Shown here piece by piece: positions 1-5,278 of a DNA stretch of 5,559 nucleotides. The DNA lies in contig QLUI01000133.1 in assembly GCA_018725345.1 (NCBI GenBank), positions 1 through 5,559 of the forward strand, read 5' to 3'. The position numbers and the translations under genes are program-made. How positions within the stretch are numbered: position 1 is the stretch's first letter; each line of letters begins with the position of its first letter. A model generated the notes under the pieces. That model was not told the DNA's origin. It worked only from the letters and a program-made list of their open reading frames with translations, and made no database searches. The DNA is from Bacillota bacterium (GTDB taxonomy: Bacteria > Bacillota > Dethiobacteria > Dethiobacterales > Dethiobacteraceae).

Positions 1-324
1 GCCGGTCAGCCGGTGATTACGGTTGAAACCAAAAGAGGACATGTCGATATTCCGTTTGCGCTGCCCGGGGATGTACTCGTGCAAGGAAACGGGGTTGTTG
101 TGCAGACGGAAGATGGATCTGTGGTTGTACCCCTTAAGGAGTTTGAGGTGGTAGTTGCTAACGGGCAAGTAATGTTGGTGGGAAAAGCGAATCCGTTTTT
201 AACAAAATTAGTAGCTGCAGTAGTAGTAGTAGTAGTAGTAGCTGTCTTAAGCTTTACTAGATCGTGCGCTTCACGGGTAGGCGAAAACATTGGAAATCGA
301 ATTATTTCTCCGGTTACCCCGTAA
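1..324 (+). CDS. C-terminal part of an unrecognised protein with a poly-valine membrane segment
   Basis: The reading frame is open from the first base of the window and ends at TAA 322-324, so the gene is truncated on the left; GTG at 13 is an internal codon as likely as a start. The 107 visible residues begin with a hydrophilic, beta-rich stretch full of Val and Gly (motifs such as GDVLVQGNGVVVQ and DGSVVVPLKEFEVVV). A single strongly hydrophobic segment follows at about residues 68-88, containing seven valines in a row, and then a short polar tail. This suggests a soluble domain anchored by one C-terminal membrane helix, but that is inference. I do not recognise the family. The valines are all GTA codons (220-240), a trinucleotide repeat. 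It lies directly upstream of the insertion sequence and has no visible functional link to the later operon. Confidence 0.5.
   Translation, partial: AGQPVITVETKRGHVDIPFALPGDVLVQGNGVVVQTEDGSVVVPLKEFEVVVANGQVMLVGKANPFLTKLVAAVVVVVVVAVLSFTRSCASRVGENIGNRIISPVTP
220..240 (+). repeat. (GTA)7 trinucleotide repeat
   Basis: Seven perfect tandem GTA units, in frame with the gene ending at 324, encode seven consecutive valines inside its predicted membrane helix. Expansion or contraction would change helix length without breaking the frame. Confidence 0.9.
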
Positions 325-369
325 AACTATGGCTAAATAATGATTCAGTGGCTTTTAAATTTGTCGTTA

Positions 370-394
370 CTGCTCTGTGTGCTCAACAGAGTGG
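370..394. repeat. Stem-loop between the first gene and the insertion sequence
   Basis: CTCTGT (373-378) and ACAGAG (386-391) pair perfectly around a 7-nt loop. Two wobble pairs and one C-G pair extend the stem to nine positions (370-378/386-394). No T-run follows, so it is not a standard intrinsic terminator. It may end the first gene or belong to the left flank of the insertion sequence. Confidence 0.45.
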
Positions 395-412
395 TAATGC
401 CCCGTACCCTGC

Positions 413-442
413 TTGATGGACAGTGTAAACCCGTGGTACACT
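413..442 (+). promoter_or_regulatory. Possible weak promoter for the transposase, overlapping a palindrome
   Basis: TTGATG (413-418) and TACACT (437-442) are separated by 18 nt, each matching its consensus hexamer at four of six positions. The -10 candidate lies in the right arm of a perfect inverted repeat, CAGTGTA (421-427) / TACACTG (437-443) with a 9-nt loop. A protein bound there could regulate transposase expression. The assignment is by eye only. Confidence 0.3.
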
Positions 443-466
443 GAACATTAGAAAGGGGAAGAGAAA

Positions 467-754
467 ATGGTAAAGCAATACAGTGCAGAGTTCAAGTTGG
501 AAGCGGTGAAGCGGATCGAGAGGACCGGTGAGCCGGTATCCAGAGTAGCAGCGGATCTGGGTGTTAACGAAAACACCCTGCATGGCTGGTTGAAACGATA
601 CCGGGATAAGCCAAACATGCCGTTTCCCGGCAGCGGGAATCTAAGCCCGGACGATGCGCAGGTCAAGAAAATGGAGCGTCAAATACGCGAACTCCGTGAG
701 GAGAACGAGATTCTAAAAAAGGCGGCAGCCTACTTCGCAAAGAATCAGAAGTAG
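467..754 (+). CDS. IS3-family transposase OrfA (HTH and leucine zipper)
   Basis: OrfA is the DNA-binding part of the IS3 transposase and recognises the element's ends; produced alone, in this family it usually dampens transposition. The 95-residue product has an N-terminal helix-turn-helix (about residues 1-50; YSAEFKLEAVKRI, then GVNENTLHGWLKRY), a linker with PFPGSG, and a coiled coil at about 64-88 with heptad positions M69, L76 and L83, typical of the OrfA leucine zipper. Length is normal for the family. The ATG at 467 is preceded by a purine-rich GAAAGGGGAAGAG ribosome binding site. Codons K84 (AAA) and K85 (AAG) are the frameshift site. Ribosomes that do not shift stop at TAG 752-754; those that shift continue into OrfB. 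Confidence 0.92.
   Translation: MVKQYSAEFKLEAVKRIERTGEPVSRVAADLGVNENTLHGWLKRYRDKPNMPFPGSGNLSPDDAQVKKMERQIRELREENEILKKAAAYFAKNQK
715..754 (+). promoter_or_regulatory. Programmed -1 frameshift signal (slippery heptamer plus stem-loop)
   Basis: A_AAA_AAG lies at 715-721, phased so that the zero-frame codons are ctA AAA AAG. It is followed by 8 nt and then CTACTTC (730-736), which pairs perfectly with GAAGTAG (748-754) around an 11-nt loop. The orfA stop codon (752-754) is inside the right arm. The orfB frame is -1 relative to orfA, exactly what a -1 slip gives. Slippery sequence, spacing and stem agree with the established IS3-family mechanism. Confidence 0.9.
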
Positions 755-1620
755 AAAGATTCAAATTTATCAAGGCAAACCGTCATTATTACCGGGTAGC
801 GAAGCTGTGCAAAGTGCTGATGGTATCTAGGAGCGGTTACTACGCATGGGATAAACGCCCGCAAAGCAAACGAGCACAAGAGGATGAAGCAATTACGGCA
901 GAGATCAAAAAGATCCATGAAAAGAGCCGTCGGGCCTATGGCAGCAGGAAAATTACGGAGGCTATTCGTCGGAAGATGCCCGTCAACCATAAACGCATTG
1001 AACGGCTGATGAGGGAAGCCAGCATCCGTTCGAAGGTGGCAAAAAAGTTTAAAGCGACCACGAATTCAAAGCATAGCCTTCCGGTGGCGGAGAATGTGCT
1101 GAACCGGGAATTCAGGGCGGATCGGCCAAATCAGAAAATGGTGAGCGACATCACGTATTTATGGACCGATGAAGGCTGGCTATATGTGGCTGGCGTAATG
1201 GATTTATTCGGTCAGAAAATCGTAGGATTATCGATGAGTGAACGGATGACGAAAGAATTAGTGATAAACGCGCTAGAAAGCGCTTGGTTGCATGGGGGGC
1301 GGCCCAGCGGCGTCCTGATTCATTCGGACCGGGGCAGCCAATATTGTTCTAAAGACTATCAAGCCTTACTGAAACGTTACGAATTTACCTGTAGCATGTC
1401 ACGCAAAGGGAGTTGCTGGGATAATGCCCCGATGGAGACTTTCTGGGGAAAGATGAAATACGAATGGCTCCATGAATATCGCTTCAGGACTCGTGATGAG
1501 GCCCGTGCCGCCGTTTTTGAGTATGTACAAATATTCTATAACCGAAATCGGCTGCATGAATCCAACGGTTACCTTACGCCAGATGAATACTATCATGCCG
1601 GCAGTCAAAGGGCGGCGTAG
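721..1620 (+). CDS. IS3-family transposase OrfB (DDE catalytic domain), made as OrfAB fusion
   Basis: OrfB carries the strand-transfer chemistry and is translated by -1 frameshifting from orfA; the fused OrfAB would have 384 residues, normal for the family. The frame is open from 700, but no ATG, GTG or TTG precedes GTG 814. The conserved N-terminal part (FKFIKANRHYYRVAKLC up to SRSGYYAW) can therefore be made only by frameshifting. After it come an HTH_21-like region (IKKIHEKSRRAYGSRKI, NHKRIERLM) and an rve integrase core. The catalytic residues are D228 (VSDITYLW), D288 (HSDRGSQY) and E324 (DNAPMETFW) in fusion numbering, with exactly 35 residues between the second Asp and the Glu. The C-terminal YNRNRLHESNGYLTPDEYY motif is complete. 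There is no internal stop or frameshift, so the enzyme looks active. Confidence 0.93.
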   Translation, partial: GGSLLRKESEVERFKFIKANRHYYRVAKLCKVLMVSRSGYYAWDKRPQSKRAQEDEAITAEIKKIHEKSRRAYGSRKITEAIRRKMPVNHKRIERLMREASIRSKVAKKFKATTNSKHSLPVAENVLNREFRADRPNQKMVSDITYLWTDEGWLYVAGVMDLFGQKIVGLSMSERMTKELVINALESAWLHGGRPSGVLIHSDRGSQYCSKDYQALLKRYEFTCSMSRKGSCWDNAPMETFWGKMKYEWLHEYRFRTRDEARAAVFEYVQIFYNRNRLHESNGYLTPDEYYHAGSQRAA

Positions 1621-1670
1621 CCGGGACAAAGTCCGTACCCTTGATGGCCTCACCTCACCCATATCCTAGA

Positions 1671-1713
1671 CCCGTCATGCAAAGCATGGCGGGCTGCCTC
1701 CCGGCAAGGGCAG
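1671..1713. repeat. Tandem stem-loops downstream of the insertion sequence
   Basis: CCCGTCATGC (1671-1680) pairs with GCATGGCGGG (1684-1693) across an AAA loop: ten pairs with a single T-G wobble. A second stem, CTGCCT (1694-1699) with GGGCAG (1708-1713), follows at once. An alternative helix GGGCT (1691-1695)/AGCCC (1724-1728) would compete with both. There is no T-run, so it does not look like an intrinsic terminator; it may be a REP-like palindrome or part of a structured RNA. Confidence 0.55.
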
Positions 1714-2030
1714 GTATGGGCAGAGCCCACAAAGAATCTGGTAAAGAGCTACATTTTGAAATATCAAGTTATGCTGTGTGAGACAAAGCTATCTTGTGTT
1801 TAGGATGTCTACAGAGCGGGGGACGGTGCACTTCCCGGCCAGAACCTGCCAGGCACAGGTTATCGCCTAGGTCATACAAGCGGACTTCGTACCTACGTAA
1901 GAGTTCAGGCACGGGGAACATGGAGTCCAGACTTGTAAGAATTAAAGTCTTGTAAGTTTTTAAAAAACAACTTGAGTTTGGCGACATCATTTTTCTAAAT
2001 ATTGGGTTAACTGTTTTGCTTACTTAAACA
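1714..2030. other. Gene-free, structure-rich intergenic region, function unknown
   Basis: No credible coding frame is seen. The part at about 1815-1960 is GC-richer than its surroundings and holds successive small inverted repeats: CGGGGG (1817-1822)/TTCCCG (1832-1837, two wobbles), AACCTG (1843-1848)/CAGGTT (1856-1861), TAGGT (1868-1872)/ACCTA (1891-1895), and AGACTT (1929-1934)/AAGTCT (1945-1950). CTTGTAAG occurs twice, 17 bases apart (1932-1939, 1949-1956). The look is that of a folded RNA or a decayed mobile element. A group II intron domain I fragment is one idea, from the general character of stretches such as CACGGGGAAC, but no domain V or reverse transcriptase is present. Promoter hexamers for the operon are not clear: TTGAGT (1972-1977) has no good -10 partner. 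Confidence 0.35.
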
Positions 2031-2033
2031 TCG

Positions 2034-2039
2034 AGGAGG
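2034..2039 (+). promoter_or_regulatory. Strong ribosome binding site of the first permease gene
   Basis: AGGAGG lies 6 nt before ATG 2046, a near-ideal Firmicutes Shine-Dalgarno sequence that fixes the start of the operon's first gene. Confidence 0.85.
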
Positions 2040-2045
2040 AAATAT

Positions 2046-2816
2046 ATGAGACTCTATTTTATGCTTGAAATCAAGCGAGCGCTTCTCTCACGGCCATTTT
2101 TTATAGGCATTGTTTTAGTTGTTGCAGGTATGACGGCATGGATTATTCCGAATTTCAGGTTTTATCCCGATTTGGATGTTATGGGTATGACAGGGGCACA
2201 GTTCTGGTTTATCTGGCTGCACGAGGGATATGCCGCCCTGTTCTCGCCGGTTATCGCAACCATCCCTTTTGCGCAATCCTATGCTTTGGAACGAAACAGC
2301 GGTTTTTCAAGATTTGTGCTGCAGCGTCTTTCAGCGTCTCGCTATCTGCTAGTAAAATTGACAAGCAATGCTTTAGCAGGAGGACTAGTGCTTGCCCTTC
2401 CTTCGCTACTTGCCTTGCTTTGGGTAACAACGACCTTTCCCATGATCCCAAGCATTGAACTTGAAATCGCACCTTCGCATTTCTTTTGGGATCTTAATCC
2501 TCCGACACCGATTATTTATATGGGATTACAAGTCATAACAGCTTTTTTGTTTGGGGCAACAACCGCTACGCTTGGACTAGCTGCCTCTGTGCTATTTCGC
2601 AACTCCTTTTATGCCAACGTTATTCCTTTCGTTCTTTATAGTATCTTTGCGTTTCTTTCTGCTTTTAGCGGACTGATAGTTCTAAACCTATTCGTTATGA
2701 TGGACCCAAGCATCAACATATACGCCACTACGACTTCCTTTGCCGCCCAATATTTAGTGGTATGGCTTGTCAGTTTATTTGTCTGCATACGCTTCTTTAG
2801 GCTGAAGGAGGAATAG
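2046..2816 (+). CDS. ABC-2-type transporter permease, first of three
   Basis: This is a 256-residue integral membrane protein, probably one membrane-spanning subunit of the exporter whose ATPase is encoded at 4335-4991. Six hydrophobic segments are visible at about residues 17-35, 59-77, 107-130, 155-184, 190-217 and 231-250, ending in a short charged tail (RLKEE). Between segments two and three lies a cytoplasmic-type loop, PFAQSYALERNSGF then RLSASRYLLVK. It resembles the 'D/ERxSGF...R.S...Y...K' pattern I associate with ABC-2 permeases of Firmicutes, and probably contacts the ATPase. There is no signal peptide beyond the first helix. The stop codon is 1 nt before the next start, which implies co-translation. 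The substrate cannot be read from the sequence. The family assignment rests on topology, this loop and the linked ATPase. Confidence 0.8.
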   Translation: MRLYFMLEIKRALLSRPFFIGIVLVVAGMTAWIIPNFRFYPDLDVMGMTGAQFWFIWLHEGYAALFSPVIATIPFAQSYALERNSGFSRFVLQRLSASRYLLVKLTSNALAGGLVLALPSLLALLWVTTTFPMIPSIELEIAPSHFFWDLNPPTPIIYMGLQVITAFLFGATTATLGLAASVLFRNSFYANVIPFVLYSIFAFLSAFSGLIVLNLFVMMDPSINIYATTTSFAAQYLVVWLVSLFVCIRFFRLKEE

Positions 2817-2817
2817 A

Positions 2818-3639
2818 GTGAATCGCGCAACTTATGTTATTTCTCGGTTTTATACTAAACTGGTCCTGCGAAATCCCGTTACGCTTTTCGCAATGGCGGG
2901 AATGATCGCATACTCGGCGTTAACCAGTAGTAATGATATTGCCATCTTCCAACACAATGCGGAACAATTAAATGTGCTGGAGGTGATTTTCTCTATTTTT
3001 AATAACCAGCGATATACCACTTATGGGTTGTTCTTTCCTTTCCTGTTCGTAGTGTTCCCAATGTTTTATGCTAAAGACTTGGAGCGGTTAATTGCCTGGC
3101 GAGCTTACCGCCGTTCCGATATCTGGACGGCGAAAGTTTTTGCGATTATGCAGATTACCATTATGTTTCTCGGGGTTGCATTATTTATTGTTTTGGCTGC
3201 GGTACTACCGAATTATCCTTTTTCGCTCGAATGGAGCGATGCTTTCGGACAATTGGTAAGGGAATCCGCTAGGCCAAGCCTCTTAAATCAGAGCGAGTAT
3301 CTTTACTGGGAATATAACCCGTTATCAGTTGCGATTGTGCAAACACTGCTGTTTTTGGTGGGTTTTATGCTTGTGGGTGTTCTTGGCGCGGTACTGGTAC
3401 AGCTTTTTGAACGGCAAATGGTAGCGTTTATCGCCGTATCATTGTACTGGATTGTTGCTTTAGTTCCCTGGATGGTGCCTTCTACTCTGGTATTTCTCTC
3501 GCCTGCAACACACTTGGTTTTGCATACGCGCTCGCTTCAGTTTCCATTTGCGCTTTCTTTTTTGTATTTTGCCTCTGCTCTTGTTATTTTTGTGATTTTT
3601 GGGAGTTTGAGGGCTCAAAAAATTAATCTGGGAGAGTGA
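2818..3639 (+). CDS. ABC transporter permease-like membrane protein, second of three
   Basis: This 273-residue protein has about six membrane segments (residues 20-37, 68-85, 107-130, 169-195, 201-222, 243-263) and a larger polar loop at about 131-167 between the third and fourth. The GTG start at 2818 is chosen because AAGGAGG (2805-2811) lies 6 nt upstream, inside the end of the previous gene, whose TAG ends one base earlier. The loop after segment two (YAKDLERLIAWRAYRRSDIW, then TAK) is basic and aromatic, and sits where the equivalent loop lies in the first permease, suggesting a common fold despite little overall similarity. It is likely the second membrane subunit of the same exporter. 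On its own it would be called only a hypothetical membrane protein; operon context carries the call. Confidence 0.75.
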   Translation: MNRATYVISRFYTKLVLRNPVTLFAMAGMIAYSALTSSNDIAIFQHNAEQLNVLEVIFSIFNNQRYTTYGLFFPFLFVVFPMFYAKDLERLIAWRAYRRSDIWTAKVFAIMQITIMFLGVALFIVLAAVLPNYPFSLEWSDAFGQLVRESARPSLLNQSEYLYWEYNPLSVAIVQTLLFLVGFMLVGVLGAVLVQLFERQMVAFIAVSLYWIVALVPWMVPSTLVFLSPATHLVLHTRSLQFPFALSFLYFASALVIFVIFGSLRAQKINLGE

Positions 3640-3642
3640 TCT

Positions 3643-4329
3643 ATGATTAAAAATTTCATCGAATACCAGAAATACCAAGTTTTCTTGTGGACATTTTCGG
3701 GTTTGCAGATTCTGGCTTGCGCAGCGTCATTTTATTTCTTGGGACATTCATCTGTTATACGGGAAAGCTGGCTCGCCAATGTGCCTGATGGCATTGTTGG
3801 TATGTTTTGGTTACAATTTATGTGGGTATGGTATATGGCTAACGGTCTTATCGGGGTCAGCGCCTACTGGGAAGGCGAGGTAAACGACCGATTCCCGCTG
3901 GAAGTGTGGCGCCACGCCTCTTTCAAGCAATGGCTTTGGCGCAAAATGCAGTTCATCTGGGTTTTCAATACCATCCTGTACGGCTTGGTTCCATTGCCTT
4001 TCCTGCTTGCGTTTTATCCGCGCGAGCTTCTTTCCGTGTTTTCTTTGATCGCATTTCTTATACTGTACAGCACCCATTTGTCTCTCGTTTTACTCATCTT
4101 AACGTTTTTCGGAATGGAAACGATTCATGCGTTTGCCGTCACGCTCACATTTCATGCGGTCAATGTTCTGTTTAATGGAGCTGACTGGCCAAATACGCTG
4201 CAATATTTTCTTATCGGCGAAAGAGCGGGGCCATTGTCTTTTGTCGTTGTTACGGGACTGCTTTTGTTAACGATGGGGATTATGCTTGAGAAAACCACCA
4301 CAATGATATTTATTAAACGAAAGGATTGA
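3643..4329 (+). CDS. ABC transporter permease-like membrane protein, third of three
   Basis: This 228-residue protein has about six membrane segments (residues 13-33, 51-73, 102-124, 129-155, 160-176, 198-217) and a basic C-terminus (KRKD). It starts at ATG 3643, 3 nt after the previous stop, with GGGAG (3630-3634) as the ribosome binding site. The loop between segments two and three contains AYWEGEVNDRFPLEVWRHAS and then KQWLWRK. As in the other two permeases, an acidic motif is followed by an arginine, aromatic residues and a lysine or arginine about ten residues on, which I take as the ATPase-contact region. It is the most divergent and shortest of the three. It may be a third structural subunit or an accessory protein such as an immunity or assembly factor; the sequence does not decide. 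Confidence 0.72.
   Translation: MIKNFIEYQKYQVFLWTFSGLQILACAASFYFLGHSSVIRESWLANVPDGIVGMFWLQFMWVWYMANGLIGVSAYWEGEVNDRFPLEVWRHASFKQWLWRKMQFIWVFNTILYGLVPLPFLLAFYPRELLSVFSLIAFLILYSTHLSLVLLILTFFGMETIHAFAVTLTFHAVNVLFNGADWPNTLQYFLIGERAGPLSFVVVTGLLLLTMGIMLEKTTTMIFIKRKD
4319..4325 (+). promoter_or_regulatory. Ribosome binding site that selects the ATPase start
   Basis: GAAAGGA lies 9 nt before ATG 4335 but directly abuts an in-frame TTG at 4326. The spacing favours ATG 4335 and a 218-residue protein over the 221-residue version starting at TTG, which would also overlap the previous stop codon. Confidence 0.7.
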
Positions 4330-4334
4330 CGAAT

Positions 4335-4991
4335 ATGACAAAACCATTTTTAAAGGTTGATAGAGTTTCACTTACATTGAAAAACGCACCGATCCTTAAA
4401 GAAGTATCGCTTGAAGCCTATCCTGGGGAGGTTATAGGGATCATAGGTCGTAACGGTTCAGGCAAAAGCATGCTGTTTAAATGCATAGCAGGTCTAGTCT
4501 TGCCCCAGCACGGAGAGATCTTGGTCGATAGTGCTGCGGTTGTTCGAGAGAGGCGTTTCCCCCCAAATTTTGGCGCACTGATTGAGAAGCCCGGATTTAT
4601 CAACTCTATATCTGCCTACGATAATCTAAAAATCCTCGCCTCGATTCAAAGAAAAATAGGTGATTCCGAAATTATGGAATCATTGCGCATAGTCGGTTTA
4701 GAGCATGTTGCACGGAAAAGGGTGTACAAATTCTCAACCGGCATGAAACAGCGATTGGGTATTGCACAGGCGGTCATGGAAAAACCAAAACTTCTTCTAT
4801 TGGACGAACCCTCAAGCGGGCTTGATGAGGGAGGTTTTACAATGCTGCATAGTCTCGTTAAGCAACTTAAGGCGCAAGGCGTGACGATCATTTTGACAAG
4901 CCATATTCGGGAAGATATCATCGCTTTGAGTGATCGAATATTTAAAATGGATGGTGGTGTAATGTCTGCGTTGGAAGCCTGCGGCGGATAG
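4335..4991 (+). CDS. ABC transporter ATP-binding protein, BcrA/LanF-like, with E-loop
   Basis: This is the nucleotide-binding subunit that powers the exporter encoded just upstream. In 218 residues it holds every core ABC motif: Walker A GRNGSGKS (38-45), signature STGMKQR (134-140), Walker B LLLLDE (153-158, with catalytic E158), D-loop SGLD (161-164) and H-loop His190. The Q-loop position reads LIEKPGF, with E84 in place of glutamine. Such an 'E-loop' is described for lantibiotic-immunity ATPases of the LanF type (NukF) and is shared by BcrA-like proteins. STGMKQR instead of the common SGGMKQR is also seen in that branch. No aromatic A-loop residue is obvious in the N-terminal TLKNAPILK. 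The protein ends soon after the H-loop and lacks the C-terminal extension of many BcrA homologues. The ABC call is certain; peptide-antibiotic export or immunity is inference. Confidence 0.93.
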   Translation: MTKPFLKVDRVSLTLKNAPILKEVSLEAYPGEVIGIIGRNGSGKSMLFKCIAGLVLPQHGEILVDSAAVVRERRFPPNFGALIEKPGFINSISAYDNLKILASIQRKIGDSEIMESLRIVGLEHVARKRVYKFSTGMKQRLGIAQAVMEKPKLLLLDEPSSGLDEGGFTMLHSLVKQLKAQGVTIILTSHIREDIIALSDRIFKMDGGVMSALEACGG

Positions 4992-5031
4992 GAACTTGGT
5001 TTTATTGTAGCGGAAGATTTGTGCCGCAGGC
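4977..5031 (+). terminator. GC-rich inverted repeat around the operon's final stop codon
   Basis: GCCTGCGGC (4977-4985) pairs perfectly with GCCGCAGGC (5023-5031); the loop of 37 nt includes the ATPase stop codon (4989-4991). No T-run follows, only the mildly T-rich AAGTGTGTTTGTGG, so a classic intrinsic terminator is not shown. It could protect the mRNA 3' end or assist termination. Confidence 0.35.
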
Positions 5032-5278
5032 AAGTGTGTTTGTGGATAAAATTTTCATTTGAAGTAGTGTTTTTCGATAAAAATATGGCTACATTGAAGC
5101 TTAAGAGACTAAAAATGCAAAGATTAGAATTAATTGAAGGATGAGAACCTAGATGCGGGCATGTTCAGAGTAAGCTTCAATTCTTTGGAGTGTTTGAAAT
5201 TTTATATGCCGTTCAGTCCTCGTAAAATACTTCTTGAGAGAATTTATCTTCACATGTATGTTTGTATTCTTCATATAA
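4992..5278. other. AT-rich intergenic region without a recognisable gene
   Basis: Apart from the inverted repeats listed separately, I see no coding frame of useful length, no convincing promoter pair and no RNA gene. Stops are frequent in all frames, and the sequence looks like decaying accessory DNA. Confidence 0.55.
5093..5181. repeat. 11-bp inverted repeat in the downstream AT-rich region
   Basis: ATTGAAGCTTA (5093-5103) and TAAGCTTCAAT (5171-5181) are perfect reverse complements enclosing 67 bases with no coding sequence. The arms could be ends of a very small relic element or a protein-binding pair. No target duplication is evident, and the function is unknown. Confidence 0.6.

Larger units (their letters stand above)
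402..1647 (+). mobile_element. IS3-family insertion sequence, ends approximate
   Basis: The two-frame orfA/orfB layout, the A_AAA_AAG frameshift signal and the DDE integrase-type OrfB identify an IS3-family element, probably of the IS3 or IS150 subgroups. The transposase frames are intact. The termini are not resolved: I found no convincing long terminal inverted repeats or 3-4 bp target duplication. The coordinates given are those of a near-direct repeat flanking the genes: CCGTACCC-TGC-TTGATGG at 402-419 and CCGTACCCTTGATGG at 1633-1647. Inside these, GGAC (418-421) and GTCC (1631-1634) match the inner GGAC/GTCC often seen in IS3-family ends. The true tips may lie a few to about 30 bases further out. 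Confidence 0.8.

Noticed and set aside
6..290. Minus-strand frame with a poly-threonine tract
   Set aside because: It is the antisense of the GTA repeat gene; the Thr run is the mirror of the Val run and there is no ribosome binding site.
398..421. TG...GGAC as an exact left tip of the insertion sequence, paired with GTCC...CA at 1631-1652
   Set aside because: The end dinucleotides and inner tetramers suit an IS3 element, but the bases between do not align as inverted repeats and no target duplication is seen.
745..990. Minus-strand frame opposite orfB
   Set aside because: It lies across a clearly conserved transposase domain on the other strand and resembles no protein.
1472..1669. Plus-strand frame running past the orfB stop
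   Set aside because: It is an out-of-frame shadow of the OrfB C-terminus, without a ribosome binding site or recognisable motif.
1769..1990. 73-residue minus-strand frame in the gap upstream of the operon
   Set aside because: It falls on the hairpin-rich segment, has no ribosome binding site and a composition unlike the real genes here; the structure explains the sequence better.
2138..2458. 106-residue plus-strand frame inside the first permease
   Set aside because: It is an alternative-frame reading; the permease frame has the strong ribosome binding site and consistent membrane helices.
4326..4334. TTG start for the ATPase, three residues upstream
   Set aside because: The GAAAGGA site abuts this TTG with no spacer but stands 9 nt from ATG 4335.
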